Below, in pieces: positions 1 to 13,254 of a DNA stretch of 64,000 bases (its first letter is position 1; each line of letters opens with the position of its first letter). This DNA is from Phoronis australis (lineage: Eukaryota; Phoronida; Phoronidae): assembly GCA_002633005.1 (NCBI GenBank), contig NMRA01000920.1, forward strand, positions 35,197-99,196, given 5' to 3'. A model generated the notes under the pieces. The model saw only the letters and a program-made list of their open reading frames with translations, ran no database searches and was not told the origin of the DNA. A program made the translations under genes and the position numbers.

Positions 1-382
1 GGATACCTACCCGTTTAGAGAGTGTACTCGGACAAAAAAGCGACCCATTTAGAGACTAATTTTGTGTAAAAATTTACCTTTTCGCACAGTTCTGTTCCAG
101 AAATTCAGAAAAGGCACCCTTTTAGATAGTATTTTTTCGAAAATGGCACCATTTTTGAGAGTGCTTATCGCTGTGTAAAAAACCCATTGGGCGGCACTTT
201 TCATATACCTCTTATATAGGAATGCCCTACAGGCCGACACGGCATAAGTCCGACTACCCCTTATCATTTTTATTACACTTACATCACTGTTACTACTATT
301 ACTGCTATTGCTACCTTTACTACCATTACTGCTATCATACTAATTACTACTTTCGCTATTATTACCCGTTATCGGTATCGTT

Positions 383-422
383 ATCATCATCATCATCATT
401 ATTATTATTATTATTATTATTA
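383..422. repeat. Trinucleotide microsatellite (ATC)n/(ATT)n
   Basis: A run of ATC triplets passes into ATT triplets. The preceding ~100 bases (280-380) are a degenerate TAC/TAT-rich continuation. The open frame through it translates to low-complexity Ser/Leu/Tyr and is not a gene. In the rest of positions 1-2450 I see no exon or recognisable element. Confidence 0.85.
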
Positions 423-2511
423 TGTTTAAATTTATCTGTCAAGGATACAGTTCAATATACACAATACATGTTTTAACAAAGTGCTAATACATCATGGTCT
501 TCAAAGATTGTAAAATCATCTCATTTATGGTTCATTGTTTCCACCGGGTTTCCCAAAATGGACAGCGAGTGCTATTTAAAAAGGATTGTAAAGGGGTTCC
601 TGTGCTCAGCCTTGACGACATTGTGAGAAATGTCTAGTCAGCTGTGGGTGCAGAGTAGGCCTACTTTTTGGAAATGAGGAGATTGAGATTTAAAATCTTG
701 TTTTCACGTTCGCCAACTTCAAAAATTTATTATTTCTGAACTATAGTTAAGCACGGTATTGTTTGCAAATATAACTATATCCTTCTGTAGTTTGCCACTA
801 AGAACTGAATTCGGACTGTAATCCTTTACATGCGACTTACATCTAAACTTGAGGATACCCACCGTGTTATCATTTTTGTCTCTTGTTGGACATTCCATTT
901 CAAAGAACTGGGTCTCGTTCTACAATGATGTGTAATTTCAAAAATGGCGTTAAATTATACTCTGGAGACATTTACCGAGAACTAGCGACTAGTCGGCTAT
1001 GGCTGCGGTCACCGGGTCATTAAAATAACTGGTAATTGACATACAAAACACGTAACAATTTTATGTGGAACGGGTCCCAATATTCTTAGAAGAACACAGT
1101 GATTTAAATGAGTGATTTAAATTATGTTTCATTGAAAGTGGGTTGTATGGAACAAAAACGGCCCACGTCGAAGTCAGCGATGTTTAATATGCGTTTTTAT
1201 GCGATGTAGCAAAAGGTTTAACATTCCCTTATCTGCGTAAAACCGCGCGTGTTGTTGGCAGGGAGCTGCAACACAAAAATGGCTCCTCATGAGACACGTG
1301 ACTTCACGTCCAGTAATACTAGAACGCCCAATATCTGTCTTTACTTGTATTTGCTTCGGATTAACGAGCATTAGCCGAATAGCAATTCTAATTGATATTT
1401 TATGTTGAAAGATACTAGAAAGAGAAAGTGCATGTTTTTGTAGTCCAAAAGGCTGATTGTCAGCTTTTTCGGACAATTGCCCTTTTTTAAAAACTATTTA
1501 CCTGGACCCAGTTTGAGCAAAATGGCCATGTCTCTTCAGAGTGTTAAAATATTTTCTATTTCTCCCGCTAGGCCTCACATTTTTACGTTTACACGTCACG
1601 GTTTGATTGGGTTGTTACCACTCCTATTTCAGACAGGTTTGACACCATAGGAACAATGATATTTCTTTCAGCTTTTAAGCTGCTGTCACTGTTTTAAACT
1701 ATAGGGCGACCTTTTGCTGTTGAAATGGCAAAAACTGTCAATTTGTCCACAAAGAAACGCGTTCTTTTATTTCCTTCCACCACTTTTTTCCTCCACAATG
1801 TCTTTAAGAAATTATCATTGGTAATTAAAGTCGTAGACACAACCCGTCGGCATCAAAAACTTTGGTCTTGTTCCTTTTGTGTGGAGCATTAGCGATTACT
1901 CCAAGACAATAAAACACTGGCTGAAATAAATCAAACTATCGTGGATTAAAACGAGTTTTTTCTATAAAACTGGCTTTCGAAATTGAATTCTCCGTGAAAA
2001 AACTGTTATTGTCGTTTGTTCTCGAGGAAATACGAAAAATATTAGCCAAAATACGATGTCATTGCTTCTGTTGTGCTTACCAAGGGAAATATGTCATACT
2101 GTAATGCCGTATACACAATTGGTTTATGACCTGTGAGCGCCAACAAAAATTGCAAGAACGCTTTAACAATAAAAATTGTTACCCGATCCTGAAAACTCCT
2201 TTCGTCTGGAGTTGAAACTATACGGGATACATTTTTGACTATACCAAGAAACTGCTCATGTTAAAAAACAGTGAACAGCACATAGGGACACATCTATAAG
2301 TTCGAGTTGGTACATGAGATAGAATTTCATTCAAACAATCGGTTAAAAAGGCGTTATGGGTGTGAACCGTTTTCCTCCGTGTGACACTGAAATACCATGC
2401 AAACTCATGAAACATGACGTCGGTTTCGTAAACTCCCTGTAACAATGGGACGTGCATTTGACGTAAATTGTAACAATTACATAATGTAACAACATGCTAC
2501 CTTTTAGGATA

Positions 2512-2603
2512 GGCCTAGCAACGTAAAATCTAACAATGACGTAAAATGTAATAGATGTTTCATTTTACGAAATTGTTGCATTTTACGGCCTATCAGGGCA
2601 CAT
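2512..2603. repeat. Imperfect inverted repeat
   Basis: A left arm beginning GGCCTAGCAACGTAAAAT is matched by a right arm ending ATTTTACGGCCTATC in the opposite orientation, with internal CGTAAAATGTAA / CATTTTACG pairing. It looks like a decayed palindromic MITE or hairpin. Arms are only moderately matched. Confidence 0.4.
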
Positions 2604-2943
2604 ACTAATGAGCAAATTATTAACTTTATTGGGGAAAGTGCCTCCGCAAATATTTCACAAATTTGCACATACTCTCAGATATAACATGCTTCTTATAATT
2701 GACTGCACTTGATTGACTTTGTAGGTTGCACCGTGGCTATCAGCTTCAACATCGGATTGGTCTATAAACCGGTAGTTGTCATCAAGAACCAAATAGATGT
2801 CTTAACCGGCGTGCGTTGCGTAGACGTAGATTCTTGCGATAAAACCAAGAACTTCCAAGGCTTTGCGAGATATTGCCGAAGCACGCGATCACACTAGCTT
2901 CTTTAGCGAAATTTTCCGTCACGAAACCCAAACCCGTACTCAC

Positions 2944-3085
2944 CTGAGGCGATCACCTTGATAAGCGATAGAAAATAAGTAGGTTGCATCCATCTGGACC
3001 TTGCCTGTTTTGAATGTCACCTTGCCTTTGATAGGTTTTGGCTTCAGACGCTCCATGTGTTCTAAGACCACTGATGTTTTACCGT
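2944..3085 (-). CDS. Probable exon of unknown extracellular gene (phase 1 to 2)
   Basis: An open minus-strand segment of 142 bases is bounded by an AG acceptor at its high-coordinate end and a consensus donor (CTCAG/GTGAGT) at the low end. It encodes about 47 residues starting around GKTSVVLEHMERLKPKP and ending AYQGDRLR. I do not recognise the domain. It has the same phases (1 in, 2 out) as the exon at 20868-21024 and a similar layout: a GK near the start, a Lys-Pro in the middle and a final LR. The 5.0-kb exon-like segment upstream on the same strand is a duplicate of the one upstream of the 20.9-kb exon, which supports these as paralogous gene segments. The acceptor polypyrimidine tract is weak, so the exon start is less certain than its end. 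Confidence 0.4.
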
Positions 3086-3309
3086 CTGGGTCAACCAATA
3101 GGAAACATTATACGCGCGTACACACAGCAGTTCAGGTAAGCAATACGCAAGACCAAATGTGCCTGTCTCTCAATTTCAGTTATAGCACTGAGGTTGTCAG
3201 GAGTAGAATGACACTGATTTGGCCTTGGCTGCTTGTCCTGATGATGAAGTTTGAGACATCGAAACATGTTGAAATTGAAAAATCTCGTTGTTTTTATTAA
3301 CAATTTATG

Positions 3310-4840
3310 AGACTGTAAATAGCTACCCAGGCACGGATTAATGAGAATCAGAGTTTGAGTTACAGATGAGATGCAGATATAGAGTAAGACGTTATAGAAT
3401 CAACAGCTACAGCGTCAGTCAATAGAGAGCCAGCTACATGTATATGGAGACAGAAGGTTATTTGATCAACGATTGAAACATTGCTGGAAGTGTCTCAGGG
3501 GTTCATCACAAGCCAAATTCGCAGCACTAATCGGACCATAGAATAGACATTGCGTCGGAATTGCAAACGTATGGTCAAGATTAATTAAGTGCTTAACTAG
3601 AACCAGTCTCCAGTATATCCTCGCAGCAAAAGCTATTAGCACCGGTCATGGACGACCGGCGTCCAACCATCAAAGGGATAAAACATGACAATGGTCCACA
3701 CGGCTAGTGATAATCTGTTCAGAAGTTCAAGAGTCCCACTAAATAGTTTCATAAGGTTGGTAAAATTGACTTCGGAAGATGTCTACTGATAGGAGCAGAA
3801 ACTGTCAAGGTATTATGTTCTTTCCGGTTTTGAAAATAAGAATTTCCATGAGTCCACTGTGAGGTTGTGATTAGTGCAAGTGATCGAGTTGAACAATGGC
3901 CTAAAAGGTCCCCTACTCACCCATTTCGTGTTGACTAATGGGAAAAGTTAACATGCACACTCATATTATTTGAAATAATCATTATCTGCCTGTGACTTGC
4001 CGTGTCGAACAGTTTTCGAAAATGACGCGTTATGAAAAGAATTGAGCAAGTTTTGAATGAAATTCGCCGACTTCCTAGTCGTGAAAGTAGGCTTGACAGC
4101 AAAAATCTGTGACGATCCGAATGGTTTGTTCAACACGCTTTACAGGGCCGTAGGAGGAGCGGGGGGGGGTGGTCGGGGGCACGTGCACCTCAATAAAATT
4201 TGCAAGCGTCAGGGTTAAACCGTGGCAATCGACACAGGCGTGGGGTCGGGGACAGTCGAGAAAAGAAACACTGCGAAATACGGATACGAGAGATAACTCA
4301 GTAACAGTGTACGGTTGAGTAACCTGCCAGGACATTGTTGTTAGGGTCTCCGCACAGGTCGTGTAAACGCACTTGAAAACGTGCATCTAATCATTCATCC
4401 ATACATGTATATTTCGAAAAATCGAGAAAATTTGTAAAGCGAAGCTTTTTCGGAGCGCATTAATTTACTGGATTTTTAAATTCAATTAGACAAATTTGCG
4501 AATGCAAAACTGTATTTTCTAGAGGCCTCTGTGGCAAAGGATAACGAAGACAATTGTCGCATTACGTTTTTTTTTCGAAATTGTTTATCACTTGAGAAAA
4601 ATTGATGACCTGACAGATAACATCAGTTGCTGCGCATTTCCTGATTTTTGAATAAATCTTTTCATATTTAGGGGCCCAGTTCTTGAAGAGGGCCATTAAG
4701 GACATTCAAGGGGCCACCTTTTTTATTGACAAATTCTAAAGGGGCCGCTCAGGAGAGAGGACCCAATGTTGGAATCGATTACCTATATTTTCCTGTTTTT
4801 GTGAAATCGTGGAAATGATCTTTCACTCTCTTCTACGCTT
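3310..4840. other. No gene seen (intronic or intergenic)
   Basis: The only notable open frame (4075-4386, minus) has no domain signature, no splice-site support and spans a poly-G tract at 4160-4170. I treat this stretch as non-coding. Confidence 0.5.
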
Positions 4841-4849
4841 AAATGTAAA

Positions 4850-5190
4850 CTATGCTAATGTATAGCAGGAACTAAACGACAATGCTATTTGAACATCATC
4901 TTAGCTAAACAAAGTGCGATTGTATTCATTGACAACTTGTAAAAGTGAACACAAAAAATTCTGCAACTAAGTGACGCACCTTCGGGCTCACATAAACCGC
5001 ATCATGCAGTGCTATTCCCCAAGACCACTTCAGGATACTTAGAGGACACGGTTGAGTGATTTAAGGCGGATCATTTTCCACACCAAACTCGTTCTTACAA
5101 ACATTTGGAAATTTCCAACCTAATTCATGTTCACATCGTCGCCGCTATATGTTGTGTTTCTAATTAATTTGACCAAGCAATCACAGAGAT
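4850..5190 (-). repeat. Diverged duplicate of the 21.64-22.21 kb segment, with a decayed exon-like core
   Basis: This segment aligns over its whole length with 21640-22210, except that the other copy carries a 251-bp MITE. Shared landmarks include AAACAAAGTGC, TGTATTCATTGACAACTT and GTTTCTAATTAATTT. On the minus strand the best-conserved part reads as an exon-like segment (ENDP...PCPL...HDA.YV.P) ending at a donor GTGCGT at 4979/4980. In this copy the frame contains a TAA stop and has lost one base next to the donor, so it appears dead. It is either a dispersed repeat or, more likely, part of a duplicated gene segment together with the exon at 2944-3085. Confidence 0.6.
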
Positions 5191-5949
5191 AAGTTCAACT
5201 TTAATGATGTTTAGCGTTTCATCTTAAGGTGTCCCATTTCAGATGAGACCCTCTCTCGGAAGGATAGTTCGAGGAAAATAACCCTTTGTCTCTCTATACA
5301 TATAAATTCGACACTGTCAAGTATTTAGGAGGGGAATTTGAGATTGAAAACACAAAACATTTCGTGAACAGCACAGCAATATCAAGACATTCCACCCAAC
5401 CAACCAAAAATATGAAAATACAATTGGATTGACCGCCATCGAACAGGTGCAACGTTGAAGAACGTAAAGACCACTGTGAATTACACAAAAGGACTAATTC
5501 CGATGCTTAGTTATAAAATAATGTTCATTTTTCCAATAGTATCACAAGAATAGTATTTCTTTTGAAAATCGATAAGAAGTTGTTTGTAAGGAATTTTCAC
5601 ATGTCAAAAAGACTGTCGGGGTTATGATTTGTGATGACCGTGTACATATCAAACTGGGGTACTCAACGTACTCTTGCAATCATAAACTAAAGATTTCAGC
5701 GTTTATTTTTGGAGTTCACGTTTAACTCGTGAACCGTTATAGGTACCTCTGAAATGAGCAACTTAATACGCATGCCCCGTGCCTCATGTTCCCCCGGTTA
5801 CCAGCCAAAACTCTGCAAAACTGCTTATAGCATTCCGTTCAGATAAACAAATTCGTTGATGACTGATTTACCTGTTTATGCATCTACAAAAAAATAGGCT
5901 TGTAAAAAATTTCGCCAGTCCAGGTCTGTCAGTGACCTAGAATTTTACA

Positions 5950-8114
5950 AATCACGCAAGAGAAAGCACCGAAAGTTGATTAGAGTTAAGAAACAACCGC
6001 ATAATTCAAAGACATTAAAGACAATAAATAGCACAAATGATACAAAACAATTCTGGAATTTAGTGAAAGCAAACTTTCGCAAAAACAAGTCTATATCCTC
6101 GATCACGCTTGATATATGGTACCGTTATTTTGATGATTTACTAAATCAGAAAGTTCAGATCGGTAAAAATGTGCACAATAATGGTCTTCATGTTTTGAAT
6201 GCTCACAGCAACTTTTGCGAACACTGTGAGGCAAATGACCCGAATCTTTGAATTGTGGTTTTACTGTGACAGATCGAAATGGCTATTCAGTCGCTCTCCA
6301 GCGGAAAGGCGGCTGGTATTGATGGCTTGATTGTCGAAGTGTTTAAGTGCACCAGTAGTCAAGTAAGTCCTTTTTCTAGTGGCTCTACTAAACAAGATTT
6401 TGCACAGTGGTGGGTGATACTCGTAGGCATAGTGTGATACTATTTTGGTACCACTGTTTAAACAGGGGAATGTCAATGACCCTAATAATTATAGAGGAAT
6501 TTCCCTTCAGCCAGTGATTGGAAAAGGTTTTATTAAAATTTTAAATGTGCGCCTTACTGATTGGGCCATGGAGAATGATGAATTGTATGAATGCCAAGCA
6601 GAACTCCGAAACTTCTATAGCACTGTCGACCAAATTTTTACGTTGTCAACTATGGTTCAAAAGTAAATAAGCAAAAGCAAGGACATCGTTTCTACTGGAC
6701 ATTCATTGATTATTCTAAACCATTTGACAAGATTCCCCATCAGTTGCTTTGGCCCAGATTACAAAAAATGGAGTTCATGGTGATTTTTTAAAAAACTTTT
6801 ACACACAATGTATAGCAAACTTCGGACGCGTACGAGAACGCAGGGTAGTATAACTGATGTTTTTGAGTGCACTATTGGCCCTAGGCAAGGTTGTTTGTTA
6901 GGCTCTTTTTGGTTTACATTGTATTTGAATGAATTTGTAGAATGTATCCACTCTAGAAATGACGATGGTATTTTTCTAAGTCAAAATGTCTCTGATGTAA
7001 AAGTATCGATATATGCCGATGAAATGGCCTTGTGTGCTTACTCTACAGTGAAACTGTAAAAACTACCGTGTACTTAAAAGAAGTTCTGCCAGGAATGGGA
7101 CAAGTCTGTAAATTTAGTAAAAACCAAAATTACGGTGTTTAGAAACGGAGGTCTCATGAGAAATTGCGAGAGGTGGTATTTTGGAAATGAAAAACTGCAA
7201 GTGGTTTCCAGTTTCCAGTATCTTGGTGTTGCGTTCACGCCAAAGTTATTGTGGTCTATGGCTACTCAGACCCTGCCAGCCCATGCCACGAAGGTCGCCA
7301 TTACCAGTCGACAAGCTACAAAGAAGCTTGGGCATGTTTCAATTGCGTGTGGCTTTTTAGATTTTTGATAAAATGATTTTCCCTACCTTGTGCTATGGAG
7401 CCGAAATATGGGGCTTTAAAGAATACAACTGGTTTGAACAAGTCGTAACTCAAGAGCAGCTTACGACAGTTTGCTTGACTTAGGTCAAAATGGTCGTCAT
7501 TTCCGAAATTTGGCCACATCAGTTAGACTTATATTGTCAAATTATGGATTCCACGAAAGACGTTGTGTGTGCAAATACTTTTCTGCTAGTTTTTAGACAG
7601 CGGATAAGGGATTGTTGTGCAAGGATGGAGACAAGATTGTTGAGAGTAATCCTAAACTGTGTATTTATAATCAATTTAAAGAGAAATTTAAATTGGAAAA
7701 AAATTTAAGTGTGAGTATACCCCGTGCACAAATTATGTCCATGGCACGTTTTCGTTGTTCCAGTCACAGTCTCATGATTGAAGTAGGTAGGTACTTGAAT
7801 TTGGATAGGGCAAACAGTGTGTCCCTTCTGCCTCAATGTTATAAACGACGAGTATCATTTCATTCTAAACTGTGATAAATATTCTGAACTGAGCGAATAC
7901 TATATTGAAGTGTAAAGCTGGAATTTTCCATCTTTTTAAGTTCAATAGATTTATGTCAACAAGTGATGATGCTAAATTAGTCAATCTATGTAAATACGTA
8001 TTTTACGCTTTTCGTCTCCATGCCAGCCTGCTGCACTCTTAAGTATGTTACATGTTGTTCTTTTGTACAGTGGGCCTATTGCCTTTATTACATAAATAAA
8101 TTGATTGATTGAAA
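5950..8114 (+). pseudogene. Decayed non-LTR retrotransposon (LINE family A), reverse transcriptase and C-terminal region
   Basis: A chain of open pieces in several frames spells a LINE ORF2. At 5976-6251 there is pre-RT sequence (FWNLVK..., FDDL). Near 6280-6345 the RT entry motif reads SSGKAAGIDGL. At 6445-6663 follows the block around PNNYRGISL and STVDQIF. At 6808-7047 there is IGPRQGCLL and the catalytic box, which reads YADE rather than YADD. Thumb and C-terminal fragments run to about 7875, followed by a 3' tail ending TAAATAAATTGATTGATTG, a typical LINE end. Frameshifts and stops occur throughout, so it is dead. The same C-terminal family recurs on the minus strand at 11.1-11.9 kb. Confidence 0.85.
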
Positions 8115-8119
8115 ATCGA

Positions 8120-10480
8120 TAGAATAAATGACTGTTGACAATTAAAAGCTAATTTTGTAAGCATTAATGATGTTTGAGTGAATTTAGTTGCAGCCTGAAC
8201 TTGAGAAACTCTATAGTACGACCCCCAAATAGTAAAGTACACTAAATGATATGCCTATCTAAAATACCTCTCAAAGACTTTGACGAAATATATAGACGCT
8301 GAGGTTGGCCAATAGTGAATTATATCAAATAAACACAGAAAAACTAGGACACACAGAGTCTATATATTTTACATCTAATTAACACACACTGGTAAATTGC
8401 TGATGATATAATTGTCCAAATCTCGTGCGAAAAAGGCGATTTTGAAACAGCTCCAGGGACACTATACCAGGGACCTCGGGACCTTATATTTTCAAAAAAT
8501 TCCTTCAAAGATTGATCATAATAAAACGAAGTTTTCCCGAAACGGCATCACAATAAAACGGATCTTGACCTTAGAGCCAGCGCAGACGGATAGATAAGAT
8601 GCCTGTCTCAAGTGAATCATAGCTGAGGTGACCAGCGACTAGCTTTAGTTAATCGAATTTCGCAATCTCTCTGTCAGTAGATCAGCTACATTTACTTGAA
8701 GCACCTCCAAGCTACTCGTCAGTGCGCTGGCGCCAGGTACATTCTTACTCTCCATGAATCTTAGTTGATTCACGGTTATTCAACTTCTGATGGCTGCATC
8801 CCCGGGATTGCCCCCAACCTATGGCGGACGTGGGAGATTCGGTACAAATATGGCGGCATCGGTAGCGTGGGGGGAGGTTGGTTGTGGAGGTGGTGGCGAT
8901 GGGGAGGGGGGGGGCGAATTTTGGCGAAGTCGAATTGGTATGTGCCCCCAATAATTTTTGCCTGTATTTAAATATTAAGACTAACTGATTCGTTTGAGAA
9001 TATCGACAGTGTTCCATAACTGGTCGACGGAATCAATGACATGTCAGCGAGTCAGAAATGATTCGTCAGACGCTAGGCGCGTTCCATTTTTATCGACAAG
9101 AGCGTTCGTCCACCATAAGTGTTTTGTGTAGCGAATTGAATGGACAGAATGTGCTTTTCACAATGGCCAGTTTGTGAGTAAAAACTGGGAACATATACCC
9201 AGTATGCCAAATGACGAATGTATTGTTCCTGTCCTAGGACCAATGTTACTACCAGCTCCCACCAGAGAACTAAATTTGCGCAAAGAAAGAGAAGCGTCTC
9301 CTTATAAGATTCTTCTCTGCCTAGATATTAAGTATTTTTGAGATTCAACCAAAATAAAATACTTCGAAGAGAGCTTGGATCGCAACAAACTGTTTCCTAT
9401 GGAAAGAACTTCGTTTTGATGAAATTAATCACGGTGTTTCAGAAATCATAATTCAAGAGTGGTCGAGATACTCCTACTCACTGCCAGGTTACAGGCCTGA
9501 AACCACATGGATACGTTGGAGCATATAAAGTCTATACAAGCGTGCGCAAACGAGGAACCTTAAATGTTAATAGAGAATTATATCACAGTTCATACTATAA
9601 CCACTAGGTGTCTCTGTAGCTAGCTTCCCACCACGGTGACTATACATTGATATTTCATAGAGGTAGGAATTATCATCTTTTCCACGTGTATTCTCTTTAG
9701 ATCTCGTTTATAGTATATTATACTTAAACTATCCAGTAAGCATGCTCTTTACTTGAACTTCTAGGTCTCCATCATTCTTTCAATAAAGGTTTGAAACGAA
9801 ATGACGAATGTTTATCTAGTTAACTTAAAACACTTTCAAGAAAACCTCGGTACCAATCTTCAGTGAGGAAGCCCAACAGAATTAATGTTGTATTGGTGGT
9901 GATGGTCGTGTGATACGTCGTTGCCGGCGAAAAACGTTACCGATGCGCAGAAAATACAAAAATCCTGCGACACACACATAACAGTTCTAGCACATGAGTG
10001 TAACGAAAGACATATTACCGGGTCCCACATTCGCCGTGCATCTGAATTTGATTGGCATTTTGGGGTGGTCGAATGCATTTAACTGTTCGATTACCACATG
10101 GTATGGTCGTCCTGAAAAGAGGCATCAATGCAATATGTCAGAGCTCTCGATGTAGAAATCAATTACAAAATATCAATTACATTTACAATGTGAATTGTAA
10201 ACGGCGACCCGTATCACATGGAATTTGACAGGGTAACTCGCATTACGATTGAACAGGGACGGCACCGCAGAATTGCAAGCGAAACGTGTCCATGCCTTGT
10301 TGTGATGGAATTTTTTGAGAATCGATATAATTTTTGATATGCTCCTATACATTCACCTTTGATGTAATTTTGATGTAACGTTCGTGTTCATTTGCAATCG
10401 AAAAATTACTATAATTTTACCCCATGCCAGAAAGGAAGATGCAATATGATAGATGTTGAACTGTAATCCTGCGTAATTAA
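8120..10480. other. No gene seen
   Basis: Short frames on both strands show no domain signature and no convincing exon boundaries. The Gly/Trp-rich frame near 8770-8970 comes from a GGTGG-rich low-complexity patch ending in a G-run. Confidence 0.5.
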
Positions 10481-10486
10481 GTTCCA

Positions 10487-10535
10487 TCTGCGTGTGCGTG
10501 TGTGTGTGTGTGTGCACGCATGCGTGCTTGCGTGT
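10487..10535. repeat. GT/TGCG dinucleotide microsatellite
   Basis: A GTGTGT tract is flanked by GCGTGC variants. The His/Thr-rich frames on the minus strand are translations of this repeat. Confidence 0.85.
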
Positions 10536-10878
10536 GTCCACGCGTTTTTTATCATTTTATGGCAGGCTGGTGGTCTGTTCACATGGAAGAAATCCACCTC
10601 TTTCATTCATGTTTAAACTGAACAACAACTGTTGCATTAAATAACTCAAACTTTGAGCCTCTAGACTTTAATTGTGATTGACTCAGGCACACCGTAACAA
10701 TTACAGCAGCGTTTGTAGTAATATTATTCTTTCATAATTCTATCAACCAAACAGAATAAAATCCGTTTGATATACATAACAGTACAAGCATGCACACGGT
10801 TGCGCGTTTAATTAGTGACTGACACAAAAAACATCAGTCCAAAAAAACGTCTGTTAATAATAAAATTTCGAAACTTAC

Positions 10879-11055
10879 TGATACAATCATCAAGTTTGCC
10901 GTTCCAGTTATTTAGCGCAATGCACTTTCGCGTTATTGTGGTGGAACCCTTCGAGAAGAAATGAGGGAAACTGCACGAGAATGTTTGTGATACGCCTTTT
11001 TTGACTACCACCGTACGAGGATTCTGATTCTTCAAAGAAGCTTTGCAGGTATGGC
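10879..11055 (-). CDS. Sushi (CCP) domain exon
   Basis: A 59-codon exon on the minus strand encodes one complete sushi/complement control protein module. It opens HTCKAS and carries the four framework cysteines (HTCK, FSCSF, RKCIA, DDCI), with the tryptophan just before the last cysteine (NNWNGKLDDC). The acceptor is TTTTCAG and the donor GTAAGTTT, both phase 1, so the domain is a self-contained insertable module. Sushi domains are about 60-residue beta-sandwich protein-binding modules of secreted and cell-surface proteins. The exon lies downstream, in transcription order, of another sushi exon at 15892-16074 with the same phases, so the two probably belong to one tandem-sushi region of the lectin-like gene. 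No terminal exon was found below it. Confidence 0.8.
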
Positions 11056-11117
11056 CTGAAAACAAAAACGTTTACCTCGTGACGGGTTGTCAGGTCGCTC
11101 GAACAGTGTCAGCTTGC

Positions 11118-11945
11118 CAAATATAACGATTTATTGAGAAATATACACATGGCCATAGGCCCCAAGTATATCATGTACAATACAGAACATTGTTAGGTGC
11201 CACGTTTCAAACTGGATAATACATTATGACGCTTGAGAGCGTGATGGACGAATTTAATAAGTAGGCTATCTGGAGTTCTCATGAAAGAATCAAATTTAGA
11301 TGTCGTGGGAGAATGACAAAAACGATCACTTAAGTACTTAACCCGAAGGTCTTGGTACGCACTGCAAACTAACACGAAGTGGTATTCGTCCTCTACACAC
11401 CCAGAATTACATAATTCATACAACCTGTTTTCATAGGGAATATTTGTGTGGCGACCTCTTTCCACTAGTAACGAATGATTTGAACATCGCAATCGAGTCA
11501 GAGACTGGATAAAAACACGTGGGATATCAAACATTTCTAGATAATTCTGAAGATGATACTTTGTTTTGTACCCCACATAGTAAGGCAGTTTTGCGTTACA
11601 TTCGATATCAGATTGCCAACCTTGCAAATAATAGTCGTTGACACGTTGAGAAAAAACAGTCAAGAAATACGCTTGATTTACCACACCCTAATTAATCCAT
11701 ACACCTGAAAAACCATACACAGACAGAAGTTTCCTTACAAAACTTGTCCAATTATAGGAAGATCTTCCGATCAGGTCTGACTGAAAAAGCATATCATATG
11801 CAGCTTTTACCCCACGATTACTAGGCATCTCCAGCATTTTAAACCAGTATTTTAAACAAGAAACAGAATATTTTGTTGGCAATGGGAATCGACCACATTC
11901 TCCCATAATTGCCGAGTTTGAACAACAACTGCCTACTCCTAAAAT
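11118..11945 (-). pseudogene. LINE family A, C-terminal region (minus strand copy)
   Basis: Two open pieces in the same frame, 11906-11688 and 11684-11193, are separated by a single in-frame stop. They encode a LINE ORF2 tail: a helical thumb-like region, then a Cys/His knuckle with LCNSGCVEDEYHFVLVC. The phrase LTRLRCSNHSLLVERGR matches the corresponding part of the plus-strand LINE at 7.7 kb (MARFRCSSHSLMIEVGR). The 5' part is missing, as is usual for truncated LINE insertions, and the 3' end lies toward 11118 (TTTATTGAGAAATATACA). Confidence 0.8.
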
Positions 11946-12439
11946 GCGTTTACAAAACTTGATATGTACATTTTCCGATTGTTCATATTCCTTAAAGCCC
12001 CAAATATCCTATTACTGCAACTCGCTTTCAAACAGTAACATTTTGACAACTTGTTGGCTTTCTATGTTACACCCAAAAGCTACATGTACGCTACATGCCC
12101 ATGCGTTGTCAACGTCTCCTTTAGCTCCATTACTTTAAACATGAGTCACTTTGCTAGGGTATCTGAGTTTTAGGTAACGAAACTAGAATCACCTCGAGAG
12201 GCTCAGCCATAAAAAAGAGTGAGGGCAGTCTGGTGTTTTGCAGTGCATCAGGCGTGCGCAAGCCACATTCTTGGGCCCATTGCACGAAACGCGTTGATTT
12301 TCATAACAAAAATTCACAATGCAAAAAATTTTATTTTTAAAGTGAACCCCCCTCGTTTTTTTCCAAGTTGGTTTACTTGGGGTTTACACACGCTGGCGGT
12401 GCCGTTTTTGTTTTGCTGGAGACGTTTTTGTTTTATTTT

Positions 12440-12512
12440 TTTCTAATTTTTGGGTCCTGGCCCGAGGGGGGGGGTTAAGCCCCCTGCACCCCCCGTAGAT
12501 CCGCCACTGGCC
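12440..12512. repeat. Terminal part of a DNA-transposon/MITE family (CCAGTGGCGGATCTACGG type)
   Basis: The end CCGTAGATCCGCCACTGG after a G/C-run is the reverse complement of a typical CAGTGGCGGATC terminus. Related termini occur at 24255-24325 and 32553-32625 in this window. No intact partner end was identified here. Confidence 0.5.
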
Positions 12513-12661
12513 GCGCTGTCGATTATTTTATCCCCGTTTGCAGGCTGGTAACAGACACTGCGGTCGCACAGACGGCGTATCGACTAAGCCTGGGTTCCTG
12601 AATGAATGGTACTTCCGGGTTCGCGGTAAGTTCAAAATGGCGGCGTGTTCTTCAGGCGTGG

Positions 12662-12788
12662 GTTCAGTAGACGCTAGGACCTAGCTAAAACCTAGTCAAA
12701 GTCACGTGTTCTCATTTAAAATGCACGGCAATATCTCACGTAATCTCGGAAAGTCTTGATTTTTAGCGAGGTCCTAGCGTCACTGAAC
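12662..12788. mobile_element. Short palindromic MITE
   Basis: The left arm starts GTTCAGTAGACGCTAGGACC. The right arm, read in reverse complement, starts GTTCAGTGACGCTAGGACC and continues with GCTAAAA in both arms. The arms are about 29 bases and separated by roughly 70 bases. This is a non-coding non-autonomous element; no clear target duplication was identified. Confidence 0.65.
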
Positions 12789-12937
12789 GGGAGGCAGGTC
12801 TTAATCGTGAGTGGCGCGTTTATTTAAACTTTAATCGATTACGGATTGTGTATTAGTTATGGGGTAGGCACTTCTTGGATCCTTATAACATCCTCTAACC
12901 ATGTAATAAGAGCTAACAACGTGTGCTGCTTGGACAA

Positions 12938-13050
12938 ATTACACCGCAAATTATTACTTTACGCTGCAAATAATTACTTTACGCCGTTAAATTACGCCGC
13001 AAATAATTAATTTACGCCACTAATAAGAATTAATTTGCGCAGGTAATTTT
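12938..13050. repeat. Degenerate short tandem repeat (TTACGCCGCAAATAATTA)
   Basis: Four to five imperfect copies of a TTACGC(C/T)GCAAATAATTA-like unit run in tandem, with internal deletions. Confidence 0.6.
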
Positions 13051-13254
13051 ACGACGACACTTTCCCCCAATGGCCCATCATAGTGTCCCCTCTATCGTCG
13101 GCATTCCTGTCCTGCTGTGGGACGAAAGGTGTGTCGTCCTGTTTTCGGTGCTTCGGAAGTCCGTCTGCCGTTTCTCTTAGAAAAGGTGCCTTGTACATTT
13201 TTTCCTTCAATCGGTAGGAAATTGGCTCAAGAATTCTCTGATGTGCATCACCCA

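Noticed and set aside
3230-3290. CCTGATGATGAAG...CATCGAAACATG, similar in style to hammerhead-like motifs of Penelope elements; also 24610-24650 on the minus strand
   Set aside because: Helix pairing around the core could not be made convincing by eye; needs an RNA-structure search.
4075-4386. 103-codon minus-strand frame
   Set aside because: No domain, no splice signals, and it spans a poly-G tract.
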